Source: Nemertoderma westbladi (Eukaryota; Xenacoelomorpha; Nemertodermatida; Nemertodermatidae). From it: a stretch of 29,491 bases of DNA. Positions within the stretch are counted from its first letter, which is position 1, and each line of letters begins with the position of its first letter. The notes under the pieces are model-generated. The model saw nothing but the letters and a program-made list of their open reading frames with translations, was not told the origin of the DNA and did not search any database. Positions 21,959-29,491 of this stretch are shown piece by piece. The translations under genes were made by a program, and so were the position numbers. The stretch covers positions 1 through 29,491 of the forward strand of contig JAUCBJ010003435.1 in assembly GCA_032718475.1 (NCBI GenBank), written 5' to 3'.

Positions 21959-22121
21959 GAATTCTTAGCCCGCAAAACAATAACGTTTATTGTTTTGGTT
22001 CCCCCAATACACCTCTGAAACCTGCTCCTTTACTAACCTGCTCCTTTATTAACTCGCGGGCTAAGAATACTCGCGGGATAAGAATAACCAAGGGCTAAGA
22101 ATACTCGCGGGCTTAGAATTC
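21959..22121. mobile_element. Short inverted-repeat element with internal tandem repeats (MITE-like)
   Basis: GAATTCTTAGCCCGC (21959-21973) is matched in inverted orientation by GCGGGCTTAGAATTC (22107-22121), with one mismatch. The right half has repeated CGCGGG(C/A)TAAGAATA units between about 22054 and 22110. No target duplication is clear. Confidence 0.5.
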
Positions 22122-22311
22122 ACCCAACCACAATAAGGCATGGAAGTAAGCAATAAGATGGAATGAAAAATAATAGGATTGGCTGCATAATAACTACTAC
22201 ATACTTTTTCAACAAAGTAAGTGGAAGACACTCAGAGTATTCTCCTCCGCTGATATTCCAGAGGTACATATAATGTACCATCACCTACTATAGATTCGAC
22301 CATGGAAGCCG

Positions 22312-22339
22312 TTCTACCTACTAAATTTAGTAGGTAGAA
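22312..22339. repeat. Perfect 28-bp palindrome
   Basis: TTCTACCTACTAAA is followed immediately by its exact reverse complement, with no loop. It may be a cruciform-prone site or a relic of a small inverted-repeat element. Confidence 0.9.
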
Positions 22340-22921
22340 TGTATGAACTGAAAAAAAAACAACAACTCAGATTTGCTTGATGCTGCAATTGCAAGAGTTA
22401 AACTTGCATAAGATTTCGTCCTGTTTGGGGCCAGCAGCCTCGGGGTCAGTTGAGTAGATAAACCTGAAATCTGTGCTATTAACTTTCGTTTAATGTTTTG
22501 GTTAGAGTAGACTTGTCCCTGTAACCTTTTCCACTGATGTTACTAACGGTAGTTGGTTGTGGATCTCAGTGTACCGCCCACACTTTTTCCCCTAATATAA
22601 CATTTATGTTACGTTTATTGTATTGTATACATTTATGGTTCGTTGTCTTCATACATAGCACAATGAACTCATATTGATCTGTGCAACCGAGTCACACCGA
22701 GTTATATGAAATCTTGTATATATTATGCGAAACATATCATCAATTGTTTTACATAAGATAGTATAATATTGTATAATAAACACACTGTCTCAGACCATCA
22801 TTGCAACTCCAAGCTTATTGTAAACATTTAGATTTGTTTGTTTATTTTAGTAAACATTTAATAACTGTTTAGTGTTTAAATGTTTATCATTGTGGTTCCT
22901 ATTCCAAATACATGGAAGTAC

Positions 22922-22962
22922 TGTACATGTACAATACAAAGCGTATTGAATAGGTATAAATA
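22922..22962 (+). promoter_or_regulatory. Promoter of the Cys-rich gene: dyad plus TATA box
   Basis: TATAAATA (22955-22962) lies 86 bases before the ATG at 23049, leaving room for transcription to start near 22985-22995 in the CT-rich stretch there. A perfect palindrome, TGTACATGTACA (22922-22933), sits 21 bases upstream of the TATA box. The TATA box is itself flanked by an AATAGG/CCCTATT dyad. The factors involved are not known. Confidence 0.6.
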
Positions 22963-23048
22963 CCCTATTGAGATCTTAACTTTTATGCCTTTGTCCTCTC
23001 GCGTTAGTACTCGCCATTAAAATTTCCTTTCAAAAACGAACAAACATT

Positions 23049-23708
23049 ATGGATTTTTACTCGTCCAAGTTGGTTATATCATCCGTTCTCTGCTCTATGT
23101 TGTTACATTTCCCAACTGGCTTTTGTGTAACCTGTGAAGGTTCCAGCATGTTTAACTACACATCGAAGGATAAGGAGGTTCAGCGATTCTACCAAGACAG
23201 GGCAGAGAGCTTATTCACTCAGAATAACCACATGGAATATTGGAACGACGTAAATACGGGAGTTGTTGAAACGCAGTCCGTGTGCAAGGAGTGCGCATAC
23301 CTCGAGCTCAGATTTGCAGGGACAACAGAAAAAAACGTCAAGGTTAATTTCCAGTGGGTCAACCATTTCTGTAGAGGAAATGAAGAGGTCCCATGTGTGG
23401 AGATGGATGAAAGGGTGTGTTCGCAAGTGTGGATACATGACAATGTCGCTGTGATGTTCCCAGATATAGAACTGATACGAAACATAGAAATTAACTTGAA
23501 ATATGGTCTAACAATCACCCATGATGGCTGCCAAACGCAATGTTGCAATTCAAAGTGCCCAGGTGCTATATGGAAGTACACAGAAGTTATAACAACCACA
23601 GAGGAAGTTGCTGAAGAGGCCAGCACCACCGATGTAAGCGGATCAGTTCAAATCGGGTCTTACTGCCATGTCATTGCGTCTATCCTTATTCTTTACGGAA
23701 TGTTCTAG
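23049..23708 (+). CDS. Secreted Cys-rich, probably GPI-anchored protein (unknown family)
   Basis: I do not recognise the family. The 219-residue frame starts at an ATG and is preceded by a TATA box at a suitable distance. Residues 8-25 are hydrophobic (LVISSVLCSMLLHFPTGF), fitting a signal peptide cleaved near residue 24. The mature part has 11 cysteines, including two CxxC pairs (C26-C29, C79-C82) and a C-x3-CC-x3-C cluster (161-170). There is one N-glycosylation sequon, NYT (36-38). A Thr/Glu-rich stalk (178-196) leads to small residues (SGS, 197-199) and a hydrophobic end (VIASILILYGMF), as in GPI-anchored proteins. It has one exon, lies inside NBAS intron 2 on the opposite strand, and looks intact. 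Confidence 0.78.
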   Translation: MDFYSSKLVISSVLCSMLLHFPTGFCVTCEGSSMFNYTSKDKEVQRFYQDRAESLFTQNNHMEYWNDVNTGVVETQSVCKECAYLELRFAGTTEKNVKVNFQWVNHFCRGNEEVPCVEMDERVCSQVWIHDNVAVMFPDIELIRNIEINLKYGLTITHDGCQTQCCNSKCPGAIWKYTEVITTTEEVAEEASTTDVSGSVQIGSYCHVIASILILYGMF

Positions 23709-24163
23709 AACTGTTAAAGAAACAATGACACGAGTATTATTGTCGTATAGTCTGAGTTTATGATATTTATTGTGCGTTTATCTCTTAAACACATATTGGG
23801 TAACGATTGTGCATTTATCTGGGTTACGATATTTATTGTGCAATGTCTTTAGCAGAACCCTCTCAAGAAAAAGTGCCATAATATAGTGACATAGTTTTAC
23901 TGGACGGGGGGGGGGGGGGGGGGGGGGGGTGCGGTTGTCGTGGTTACCAAGGATAACAGTGATGCCTTGCATCACAAGATGTGGTTCGGTCTATTAAGTT
24001 AAAACATATTTTACTAGAAAGCAATCAGATACCGCAGTCATTTCAGGATTCTAAAATTTTGAAATAAAACGCATAAAAAGTTGTTATGTTCCTGTTTCAC
24101 CAACTAAGTTCAGTTCATTCGTGAAACAAACACCGTTCATAACAATGTAATGTGTTACATTAT
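23709..24163. other. 3' flank of the Cys-rich gene
   Basis: Contains a 24-base G run (23906-23929) and, further on, AATAAA at 24063-24068, the first canonical plus-strand poly(A) signal noticed after the stop at 23708. No other gene is seen. Confidence 0.5.
23906..23929 (+). repeat. G homopolymer, 24 bases
   Basis: An uninterrupted run of G. It could form G-quadruplex structures, and its exact length is likely to be uncertain in any assembly. Confidence 0.95.
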
Positions 24164-24165
24164 TA

Positions 24166-25087
24166 CACCATGTCCTGGAATATAGTATCGTTTTTCAGGT
24201 ACCTGGACCCACCCCCCCCCCCCCCCCCCCCAAATATTTCTACAAATCTTAATGAGATTGCATGGAATTTGAAACAGAGATAGTTTCACCTCCCGACCAC
24301 TGACTGGGTGAGCCAGAATTTTTATTTTCGCTTTCATTCATTAGCTACAAGCGTTTGAAAAAGGTGTCTCCGGCTATTTTTCACATGTCACAGTGCAATC
24401 ATTCTTCGACCTTATAGTGATTTGATGGTACTAATGGAAAGCTGACCACGCAAGGATTCCAAATATGTAAAAATATTTGAATTTGGTTGGGAAACACCTG
24501 AGATATGGGCGTTCGAATGTTGCATGGAATTTGCTTCCCCTGCAGGCCATTAATTATATTTAATTAATATACCATATTCTAGAACATTTTGTTTATTCAC
24601 ATACGTAGCTGGGGCAACAATGCAATACCTCTTTAATTATACTATTACGTAGCTATTCATACATAAACAAAATGTTCTAGAATATGGTATTATTAATTTA
24701 ATAGAATAAAATAGCCTCATGCAGATGCAAAACCATGCAACATTTTGAACGCTCATATCTCAGCTATTTCCCAAACAAATTCAGATTATGTTACATATTT
24801 GGAATCCTTGCATGGCCAGCTTTCCATCAGTACCATCAAATCACTATAAGGTTGAAGAATAACTGCACTGTGAACTGGTGAAATATCACCGGAGACACCT
24901 TTTTCAAACGCTTGTAGCCAAAGAATGAAAGCGAAAATAAAAATTCTGGCTCACCCAGTAAGGAGGAGGGAGGTGAAACTGATCTCTGTTTCAAATTTCA
25001 TGCAATCTCATTAAGATTTGTAGAAAAATTAGGGGGGGGGGGGGGGTCAGGTACCAGAATAACGACACTATATTCCAGGACATGGTG
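24166..25087. mobile_element. Foldback (long-TIR) element, 922 bp
   Basis: The two halves are inverted copies over almost their full length. The left arm starts CACCATGTCCTGGAATATAG, and the right arm ends with its complement. Matching blocks include AGATTGCATG, GGTGAGCCAGAATTTTTATT, CAAGCGTTTGAAAAAGGTGT, TATAGTGATTTGATGGTACT and ATATTCTAGAACATTTTGTT near the middle. The loop lies at about 24597-24662. TA flanks both ends (24164-24165 and 25088-25089), as for Tc1/mariner-type insertions. The arms differ by substitutions and by a C20 (24212-24231) versus G15 (25032-25046) tract. No protein is encoded. Confidence 0.88.
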
Positions 25088-25089
25088 TA

Positions 25090-25568
25090 TATAGGGAGGT
25101 ATACTTGATACATCAACAAATATCAAGACTCAAGAGTTTAGAAAATAATTTGCGTCTTGCGTGTGGGACTTTATAGAGTTATCCAGTTTGCCGCTAGAAG
25201 GCGAAATATCTGGAAGTGACAACGTTTTCCGATATTTACTTGTTTTGTTCAGTTCAAACTGAAACTATTTACTAGAGTACTAGACCAAGGGCTGCGTCTT
25301 TGTGATGACGTAGAACTATTTGCAATTCTCCATAATAAAGAGTACATATTAATGTAGTCTGTCAAAAGTTTATTAATATTTCGAGGGTAAATTAGGTGGG
25401 GTATTCGTGTACCACGTAAGTCACTGAATATTCCTCGGGCAGTATCTCGTGCTGCGCGAAGGTCCTACCAACGCGTTCTCAGTGTATTTTACCTTTAAAC
25501 TCCAAACAAAAAGTGCTACAATTTCTACCTGTAAGATTCCCAAGGATTGTGGACCCGTAATGCTATAC
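25090..25568. other. Start of NBAS intron 2, no gene seen
   Basis: Sequence between the foldback element and the NBAS donor site. The minus-strand open frame here is just read-through from the NBAS exon past its donor. Confidence 0.5.
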
Positions 25569-25709
25569 CTGTACTCGCATTCCAAGGCGAGGAAACCCTT
25601 TCCACACTGCGTTCCCACGACTTGGGTGGATTTCTCGAAACTTTCAGCTGATCTACCCAATTGGTTAACTAATTCCTGAGTGTCCGAAACCGTTAAACTT
25701 CCGCAGAAT
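25569..25709 (-). CDS. NBAS: NBAS, middle coding exon (141 bp)
   Basis: The acceptor is TTTTTAG (G at 25710) and the donor CAG/GTATAG. The exon encodes FCGSLTVSDTQELVNQLG, then SAESFEKSTQV and GFLALECEY. This parallels vertebrate NBAS from CSGALTVSSVKTLKNLLGKS to FLSLECE, the end of the N-terminal beta-propeller-like domain. The first and last codons are both split after the second base, so the exon length (47 codons) keeps the frame. Confidence 0.9.
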
Positions 25710-26531
25710 CTAAAAATAATAATGGAAAGAAAGTGAAGGACAAGAGAATAGATAGAAATAGGAACCCAATAAACACTCGATTGTGTCCTCTATGTTGGTG
25801 CAGCACAGCAGCCTATGAAACTGGTTGATTTTTGTTTGAGGTAGAAAACGTCACAAACTTCTTGTTAATTTTATTATTTTATTTTTACAAGGTAATTAAT
25901 ATCTCAGCCAATAATGTGACGCGTTGGAAACTTCGCTCTGATGTACGAGGAGTGAACGAAGTGTTTTCTACAAACTCTTACATTCTACAAATGACTGAAG
26001 ACAATGGCGCTAAGTTATTCTGACTAAAATTCCGTCAGGTCTCGGAACGTCTGTCGCACAGGTCTCGGAACGTCTGTCGCACAGGTCTCGGAACGTCTGT
26101 CGCACAGGTCTCGGAACGTCTGTCACACAGGTCTCGGAACGTCTGTCGCACAGGTCTCGGAACGTCTGTCGCACAGGTCTCGGAACGTCTGTCGCACAGG
26201 TCTCGGAACGTCTGTCGCACAGGTCTCGGAACGTCTGTCGCACAGGTCTCGGAACGTCTGTCGCACAGGTCTCGGAACGTCTGTCGCACAGGTCTCGGAA
26301 CGTCTGTCGCACAGGTCTCGGAACGTCTGTCGCACAGGTCTCGGAACGTCTGTCGCAGAGGTCTCGGAACGTCTGTCGCACAGGTCTCGGAACGTCTGTC
26401 GCACAGGTCTCGGAACGTCTTCGCACAGGTCTCGGAACGTCTGTCGCACAGGTCTCGGAACGTCTGTGATCTTGAATAGATTGGCGATGGATCAACCGGG
26501 TACGTGTAATTAATATAAAATAATTACTAAC
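25710..26531 (-). other. NBAS: NBAS intron 1 (822 bp)
   Basis: The donor is TCG/GTTAGT (intron G at 26531) and the acceptor TTTTTAG at 25710. The join gives LSR-FCGSLTVS, matching vertebrate LARCSGALTVS. More than half the intron is a 23-bp minisatellite. Confidence 0.88.
26035..26467. repeat. Minisatellite, 23-bp unit (about 19 copies)
   Basis: The plus-strand unit begins GGTCTCGGAACGTCTGTCGC. Copies are nearly identical; variants include a T-to-C change region near 26124 (GTCACACA), GTCGCAGAG near 26354 and a one-base deletion near 26420. On the sense strand of NBAS the array starts about 64 bases after the donor. Three units make 69 bases, so a repeated 23-residue frame exists on the minus strand, but it is intronic. 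Confidence 0.97.
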
Positions 26532-27335
26532 CGAGACAAGATAATGTTCTCGTTGTCCCACCAGGCGGCGCTGTTTAATATAAAAGGGCTACACGATACT
26601 TTATCTTTCGATAGAGGCGTTCGATTCTTAGTGTCTTCCGACTCCGCGCACTTTTCCATCTGTTCGTCTAGACTCCAGACCTTATCCAATCGGAGTCCAG
26701 GCAACGACCAGAGACACAACCGCCCTGAGTAATGTACGGTTGCTAGGCACCCACCGTCGTGAGAAACGCTCATTATAAACACAGCGTCATCGCGCGATGC
26801 GTTGCCACGCAACCAGAAACCCCGCCAGTTTTGAAAAATTCGATTAATAAAATTAGCGCCATCTAGCGGGAGATCGTCGCGAATCAACTTAAAGTATGGA
26901 TAACCGGAGAGTCGACGGTAGCCATGGATACCGGCAGTGACGCAATCAGGTCGGGATACGCCCTCCAACGGCGGAGAAGGGCTTTGACTGGCTACCAGCA
27001 GTAGTTGGTGGGTTGGGATGTAGACGACCGAGGTAACGAAGGGACTGCGCAATCTGTAGGTGTAGTTGCTATGGTAACCGGTACTGTCGCCTAGTAGGTA
27101 ACTAGTTACCACCCCCGAGTAAGTAACAGCCAGTAGTTCCACGTTCCATTCGGTTGTTTGTTTATACTCGGTAAATACCATAGCAACCAGGGATGTCGTA
27201 TCTTTTGGTACAGTGCAATGGTTAGAGCCATCCAGTGGTGGGATTGAAAACAGCCGTTTACCTAATGAAGGCAATAGTAATATGACTGAATGTGGCGGTG
27301 GAAGTATTAAATGGGTTTCGGTCAACTTTGTGCCG
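26532..27335 (-). CDS. NBAS: NBAS, N-terminal-domain exon (5' edge uncertain)
   Basis: Encodes the WD-like Nbas_N region. SLGKRLFSIPP, VFTEYKQTTEWNVELLAVTY, TSYLLGD, HQLLLVASQ, GYPYFKLIRDD, DDAVFIMSVSHDGGCLATVH, SGRLCLWSLPGL and NSAAWWDNENIILSR follow the vertebrate NBAS order (EYKASAQWSAELLVINY, GIFKMSLSPDG, FSGKLSIWAIPSL, VNWWADSAVTLAR). The donor is at 26532/26531. The left-hand partner is exon 25569-25709. The upstream acceptor is probably the AG at 27336-27337, which would give the same codon split as the other introns, but an AG at 27326-27327 is also possible. About 160 N-terminal residues are missing from the window. Confidence 0.88.
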
Positions 27336-28110
27336 CTATGTATTTCACATATCAGTAAGACAAAATTATAATATATTATATTATCGATAAATTATATCGC
27401 GATTATTTACATGGTAAATAATGTAGAACATTATAAAAACCAAAACAACTTAAAGCTACATATTGAACGTTAAATAACAAGGAAGATAGTTTCACTATGC
27501 TCGCGATTCTTTATTTAACCTCGCTACACTCGGTATCGGTAAATAAAATATCTCGAGTGGAAATATGTTCCATGTTAACATGTAATGTAATAAATATTAA
27601 AAAATAATTTCGTTTTAGAGTAACGAAAAACTTGTTCGGGAACTAGTTTTTTAAATAATAGGGAACATTTTCTAGATCATCAATAATAGCAAAAACTGGC
27701 TATGACATTATAATTATAAATATTCTAGAATCAAAATAATGTTTTAAACTTATTTACATAGCAACAATTAGCTAGTAAGCATGATTTTTAATCTATCTTT
27801 ATATCTTTTAATAATTTTTAGTCTAGAATAAATAATCATTCCAGGACGTTTTTTTTTAACAATAATTCCATTCCCAAAAAGTTGAGATCAGGATTATATA
27901 TTTCGCTGGAACCCGAGAGGGCTATTCGACACCTCCCCTTAAGAGTTGACTGAAGAATGAAGGGAAGTGGAGATGAAAAACAAGTAGAAATCAATGTGAA
28001 CTGCCGGAACTATTATATTATATCATTAGAATAGAATCAGTTATTATTAAGTAGCAAACAGAGGGTGAAGGTGCAAGAAAGTGACAAAACAGCGCCTTTT
28101 GTAGGCAGAC
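27336..28110. other. AT-rich region upstream of the NBAS exon
   Basis: No convincing NBAS coding sequence or other gene is seen. Near 27505-27550 is a short imperfect inverted repeat (TTTATTTAACC ... GGTAAATAAA) around CTCGCTACACTCGGTATC. Confidence 0.45.
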
Positions 28111-28113
28111 ATT

Positions 28114-28174
28114 ATGCAAATAATCGGGATCGGAAGGTCTGAATGCTGATTGGCCGTAGCTCGTCCCTGATTGG
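28114..28174 (-). promoter_or_regulatory. CCAAT-CCAAT-octamer cluster
   Basis: On the minus strand two identical CCAATCAG boxes (cores 28170-28174 and 28149-28153, 21 bases apart) precede a perfect octamer, ATTTGCAT (28121-28114). This order is known from promoters such as histone H2B genes. No histone gene follows. The cluster faces the NBAS direction and could be part of a promoter, or could be chance or a relic. Confidence 0.4.
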
Positions 28175-28261
28175 TCGGAGCTACTGGTTGGCCAAATAGT
28201 TGGTTTCGATCCTATTGCACATAACATGGGCTGGCGAGGGCTGAGGTCGACGGTGACATGG

Positions 28262-28440
28262 TCATCTGATATAGAAACGTATCAGCGTTTGGCAAACCAA
28301 ACGTGACACCAATGGACAAACCTACACGGTTCGATCTGATAGGCTATCAGATCGAACCGTGATAGCACATAGAAACATATCAGCGTGTGGAGATGTAAAC
28401 GTGATCCCACTGAACAAACCTAAACGAGATTATTCACAGC
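28262..28440. repeat. Dyad-rich segment with a perfect 18-bp-arm hairpin
   Basis: CACGGTTCGATCTGATAG (28325-28342) is followed by one G and its exact reverse complement (28344-28361). It is flanked by two related blocks, each starting ATAGAAAC(G/A)TATCAGCGT and ending ACAAACCTA. The first block also contains the hairpin CGTTTGGCAAACCAAACG. Confidence 0.85.
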
Positions 28441-28487
28441 AATAATGTACCGTGTTCTTTTTATTACAAAATTGTAACATTATTTGT

Positions 28488-28580
28488 AGGGATGTGCCGG
28501 ATTGACTATTTTCAAACCGGCCAGGCCGGATTTGTAAAAAAAAATCCGGCCGGAATTCCGGCCAAGCCGGATTTTTTTTA
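28488..28580 (+). repeat. CCGG-rich segment with a hAT-end-like start
   Basis: Starts TAGGGATGTGCCGGATTG and continues with repeated CCGGCC/GCCGGATT blocks and A/T runs to about 28580. The start matches the inverted end near 537-548 (TAGGGATGCGAC on the minus strand). It is probably the end of a hAT-type MITE; the opposite end was not located. The DNA from 28581 to 29106 shows nothing further. Confidence 0.45.
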
Positions 28581-29106
28581 TGTCACCACTTTTTTCCTTG
28601 AATCAGCTATATAGTACCTTTATGCATGAACATAAATGGAGGGAGGGAGGGTACCACGTAATTTGGTCCTTAGGGCGTTAGGTCCTGCTTTGATAGATAA
28701 CGTGCTGGATCATTATCAGCAAGGTCATGCATGATAAGGACTTTGACTTTAATAAGAATTCAGTAAGTAGATTAGTAAGTATATGTCATGTCAATTATCC
28801 CAACTAAACGGAACGAAAAGAGCGTTTTGCGTTGGTTGGCTGCAAATAAGGGATCATTTCCTAATTTACAAATACTTGTACATGTATTCTCATTCTCGCA
28901 CAGCGTCTTCAATTTATTCCGCGGAATATTTGTAGAGGCTGCGAGGCTGGTAATGTAGTTGATGAGAAACGCTCTTGTCTACTTCCGGATCGTGGAGATA
29001 AACTAATATTTTTGTACCATAACCTACGCCAATTTTATATTTGATATAATGGATTGATTTGATAAATTAAGTGCAAATTGAAAAATAGAACGAAGTAATA
29101 ATAGTT

Positions 29107-29401
29107 GTAGTTTTGGCCCATGTGAAGAATACCAGACTTTCTGCCGTTATATTTCACTTTGCAGTTACCCCCATGTGAAGAATACCAGGTTTTCACCAAA
29201 ACCACAGGTTACAGAAGGGCTGAATGTAACCAAAACAATAAACGAATTAGTATATGTACAGGTTATAAGACAGAAATAAGCGCTATAAAACACTTAATAA
29301 AGATAAATTAAAAAAAAATACAAAATCTTCATATATAAAATTCCAATAAAAAGTCGACCGAAAAGTGAAATCCTGGTATTCTTCACATGGGCGGTAGTTT
29401 T
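29107..29401. mobile_element. hAT-like MITE (279 bp) with 8-bp target duplications
   Basis: The direct repeat GTAGTTTT (29107-29114 and 29394-29401) flanks an element with inverted ends. The left end starts GGCCCATGTGAAGAATACCA; the reverse complement of the right end starts CGCCCATGTGAAGAATACCA. A third copy of this end motif lies inside at 29171-29189. Eight-base duplications are the hallmark of hAT-superfamily insertion. No coding capacity is seen. Confidence 0.85.
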
Positions 29402-29491
29402 TTTATACTCTCTGATTTAAATTGGATTTACTAAAGTTTCTAAATTGCCTCTCGAATATCTAAACTGGTCATTCACGGTGGTAAAGCTTAA

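Larger units (their letters stand above)
12304..25568 (-). other. NBAS: NBAS intron 2 (13,265 bp, hosts two other genes)
   Basis: The donor is CAG/GTATAG (intron G at 25568) and the acceptor TTTTCCAG (G at 12304). The upstream exon ends with two bases (AG) and the downstream exon supplies A, restoring Arg in LECEYR-LKSNKRRLVR, which parallels vertebrate LECEIKL. The intron contains an AMACR-like gene on the same strand, a Cys-rich secreted protein gene on the opposite strand, two LINE/SINE remnants, two inverted-repeat DNA elements and several tandem arrays. Unprocessed NBAS transcripts would carry all of these. Confidence 0.88.

Noticed and set aside
23906-25046. Long G and C runs as telomere-like or functional G-quadruplex arrays
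   Set aside because: They are plain homopolymers; two of the three are the diverged arms of the foldback element, and lengths are unreliable.
26035-26467. CRISPR array
   Set aside because: Units are head to tail with no unique spacers, and the genome is eukaryotic.
26010-26561. Minus-strand frame repeating ETCATDVPRPVRQTFRDL
   Set aside because: It lies in NBAS intron 1 and is simply the 23-bp repeat read through; splice phases on both sides exclude it from NBAS.
28018-28227. Missing N-terminal NBAS exon
   Set aside because: The translated peptide does not resemble NBAS, and no suitable splice sites were identified.

Overview
The window is from an animal nuclear genome, most likely a marine invertebrate; a mollusc or other lophotrochozoan is plausible but cannot be proven from the sequence alone. 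Evidence: a minus-strand NBAS gene with GT-AG introns, an AMACR-type peroxisomal enzyme with a PTS1 tail, two apurinic-endonuclease/RTE-type LINE remnants, a tRNA-derived SINE head, several inverted-repeat DNA transposons and many minisatellites. There is no bacterial operon structure.

The backbone is NBAS, read right to left on the minus strand. Three coding exons can be joined with matching phases: about 27335-26532, 25709-25569, and one giant terminal exon 12303-6675 (1,875 codons plus stop). Both introns split a codon after its second base, and the joins restore sequence that aligns with vertebrate NBAS. The first roughly 160 codons of the gene are not found and probably lie beyond the right edge. 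The terminal exon covers what is spread over dozens of exons in vertebrates.

The 13.3-kb intron 2 (25568-12304) is crowded. From right to left it holds a 922-bp foldback element with TA target duplications, a small intronless plus-strand gene for a secreted, probably GPI-anchored Cys-rich protein, several short perfect palindromes, and a complete intronless minus-strand AMACR-like gene. It continues with a tRNA-Gly-like SINE head running into a 63-bp tandem array and a 3,018-bp non-autonomous DNA transposon with terminal inverted repeats, inverted subterminal repeats and two internal 42-bp minisatellites. It ends with three tandem copies of a roughly 330-bp repeat and a 5'-truncated RTE-like LINE flanked by a 22-bp target-site duplication. 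Intron 1 (26531-25710) is about half filled by a 23-bp minisatellite.

Left of NBAS (1-6660) are a 1.5-kb, 40-bp-period minisatellite, unannotated AT-rich DNA and a 3-kb LINE with endonuclease and reverse transcriptase domains, broken by two frameshifts. Right of the NBAS exons (27336-29491) are AT-rich DNA, a CCAAT/CCAAT/octamer cluster, a perfect 18-bp-arm hairpin, a CCGG-rich hAT-end-like segment and a 279-bp MITE with 8-bp target-site duplications. The most unusual aspects are the two genes nested in one NBAS intron, the near-complete loss of introns from the 3' end of NBAS, and two cases where minisatellites seem to have grown inside mobile elements.
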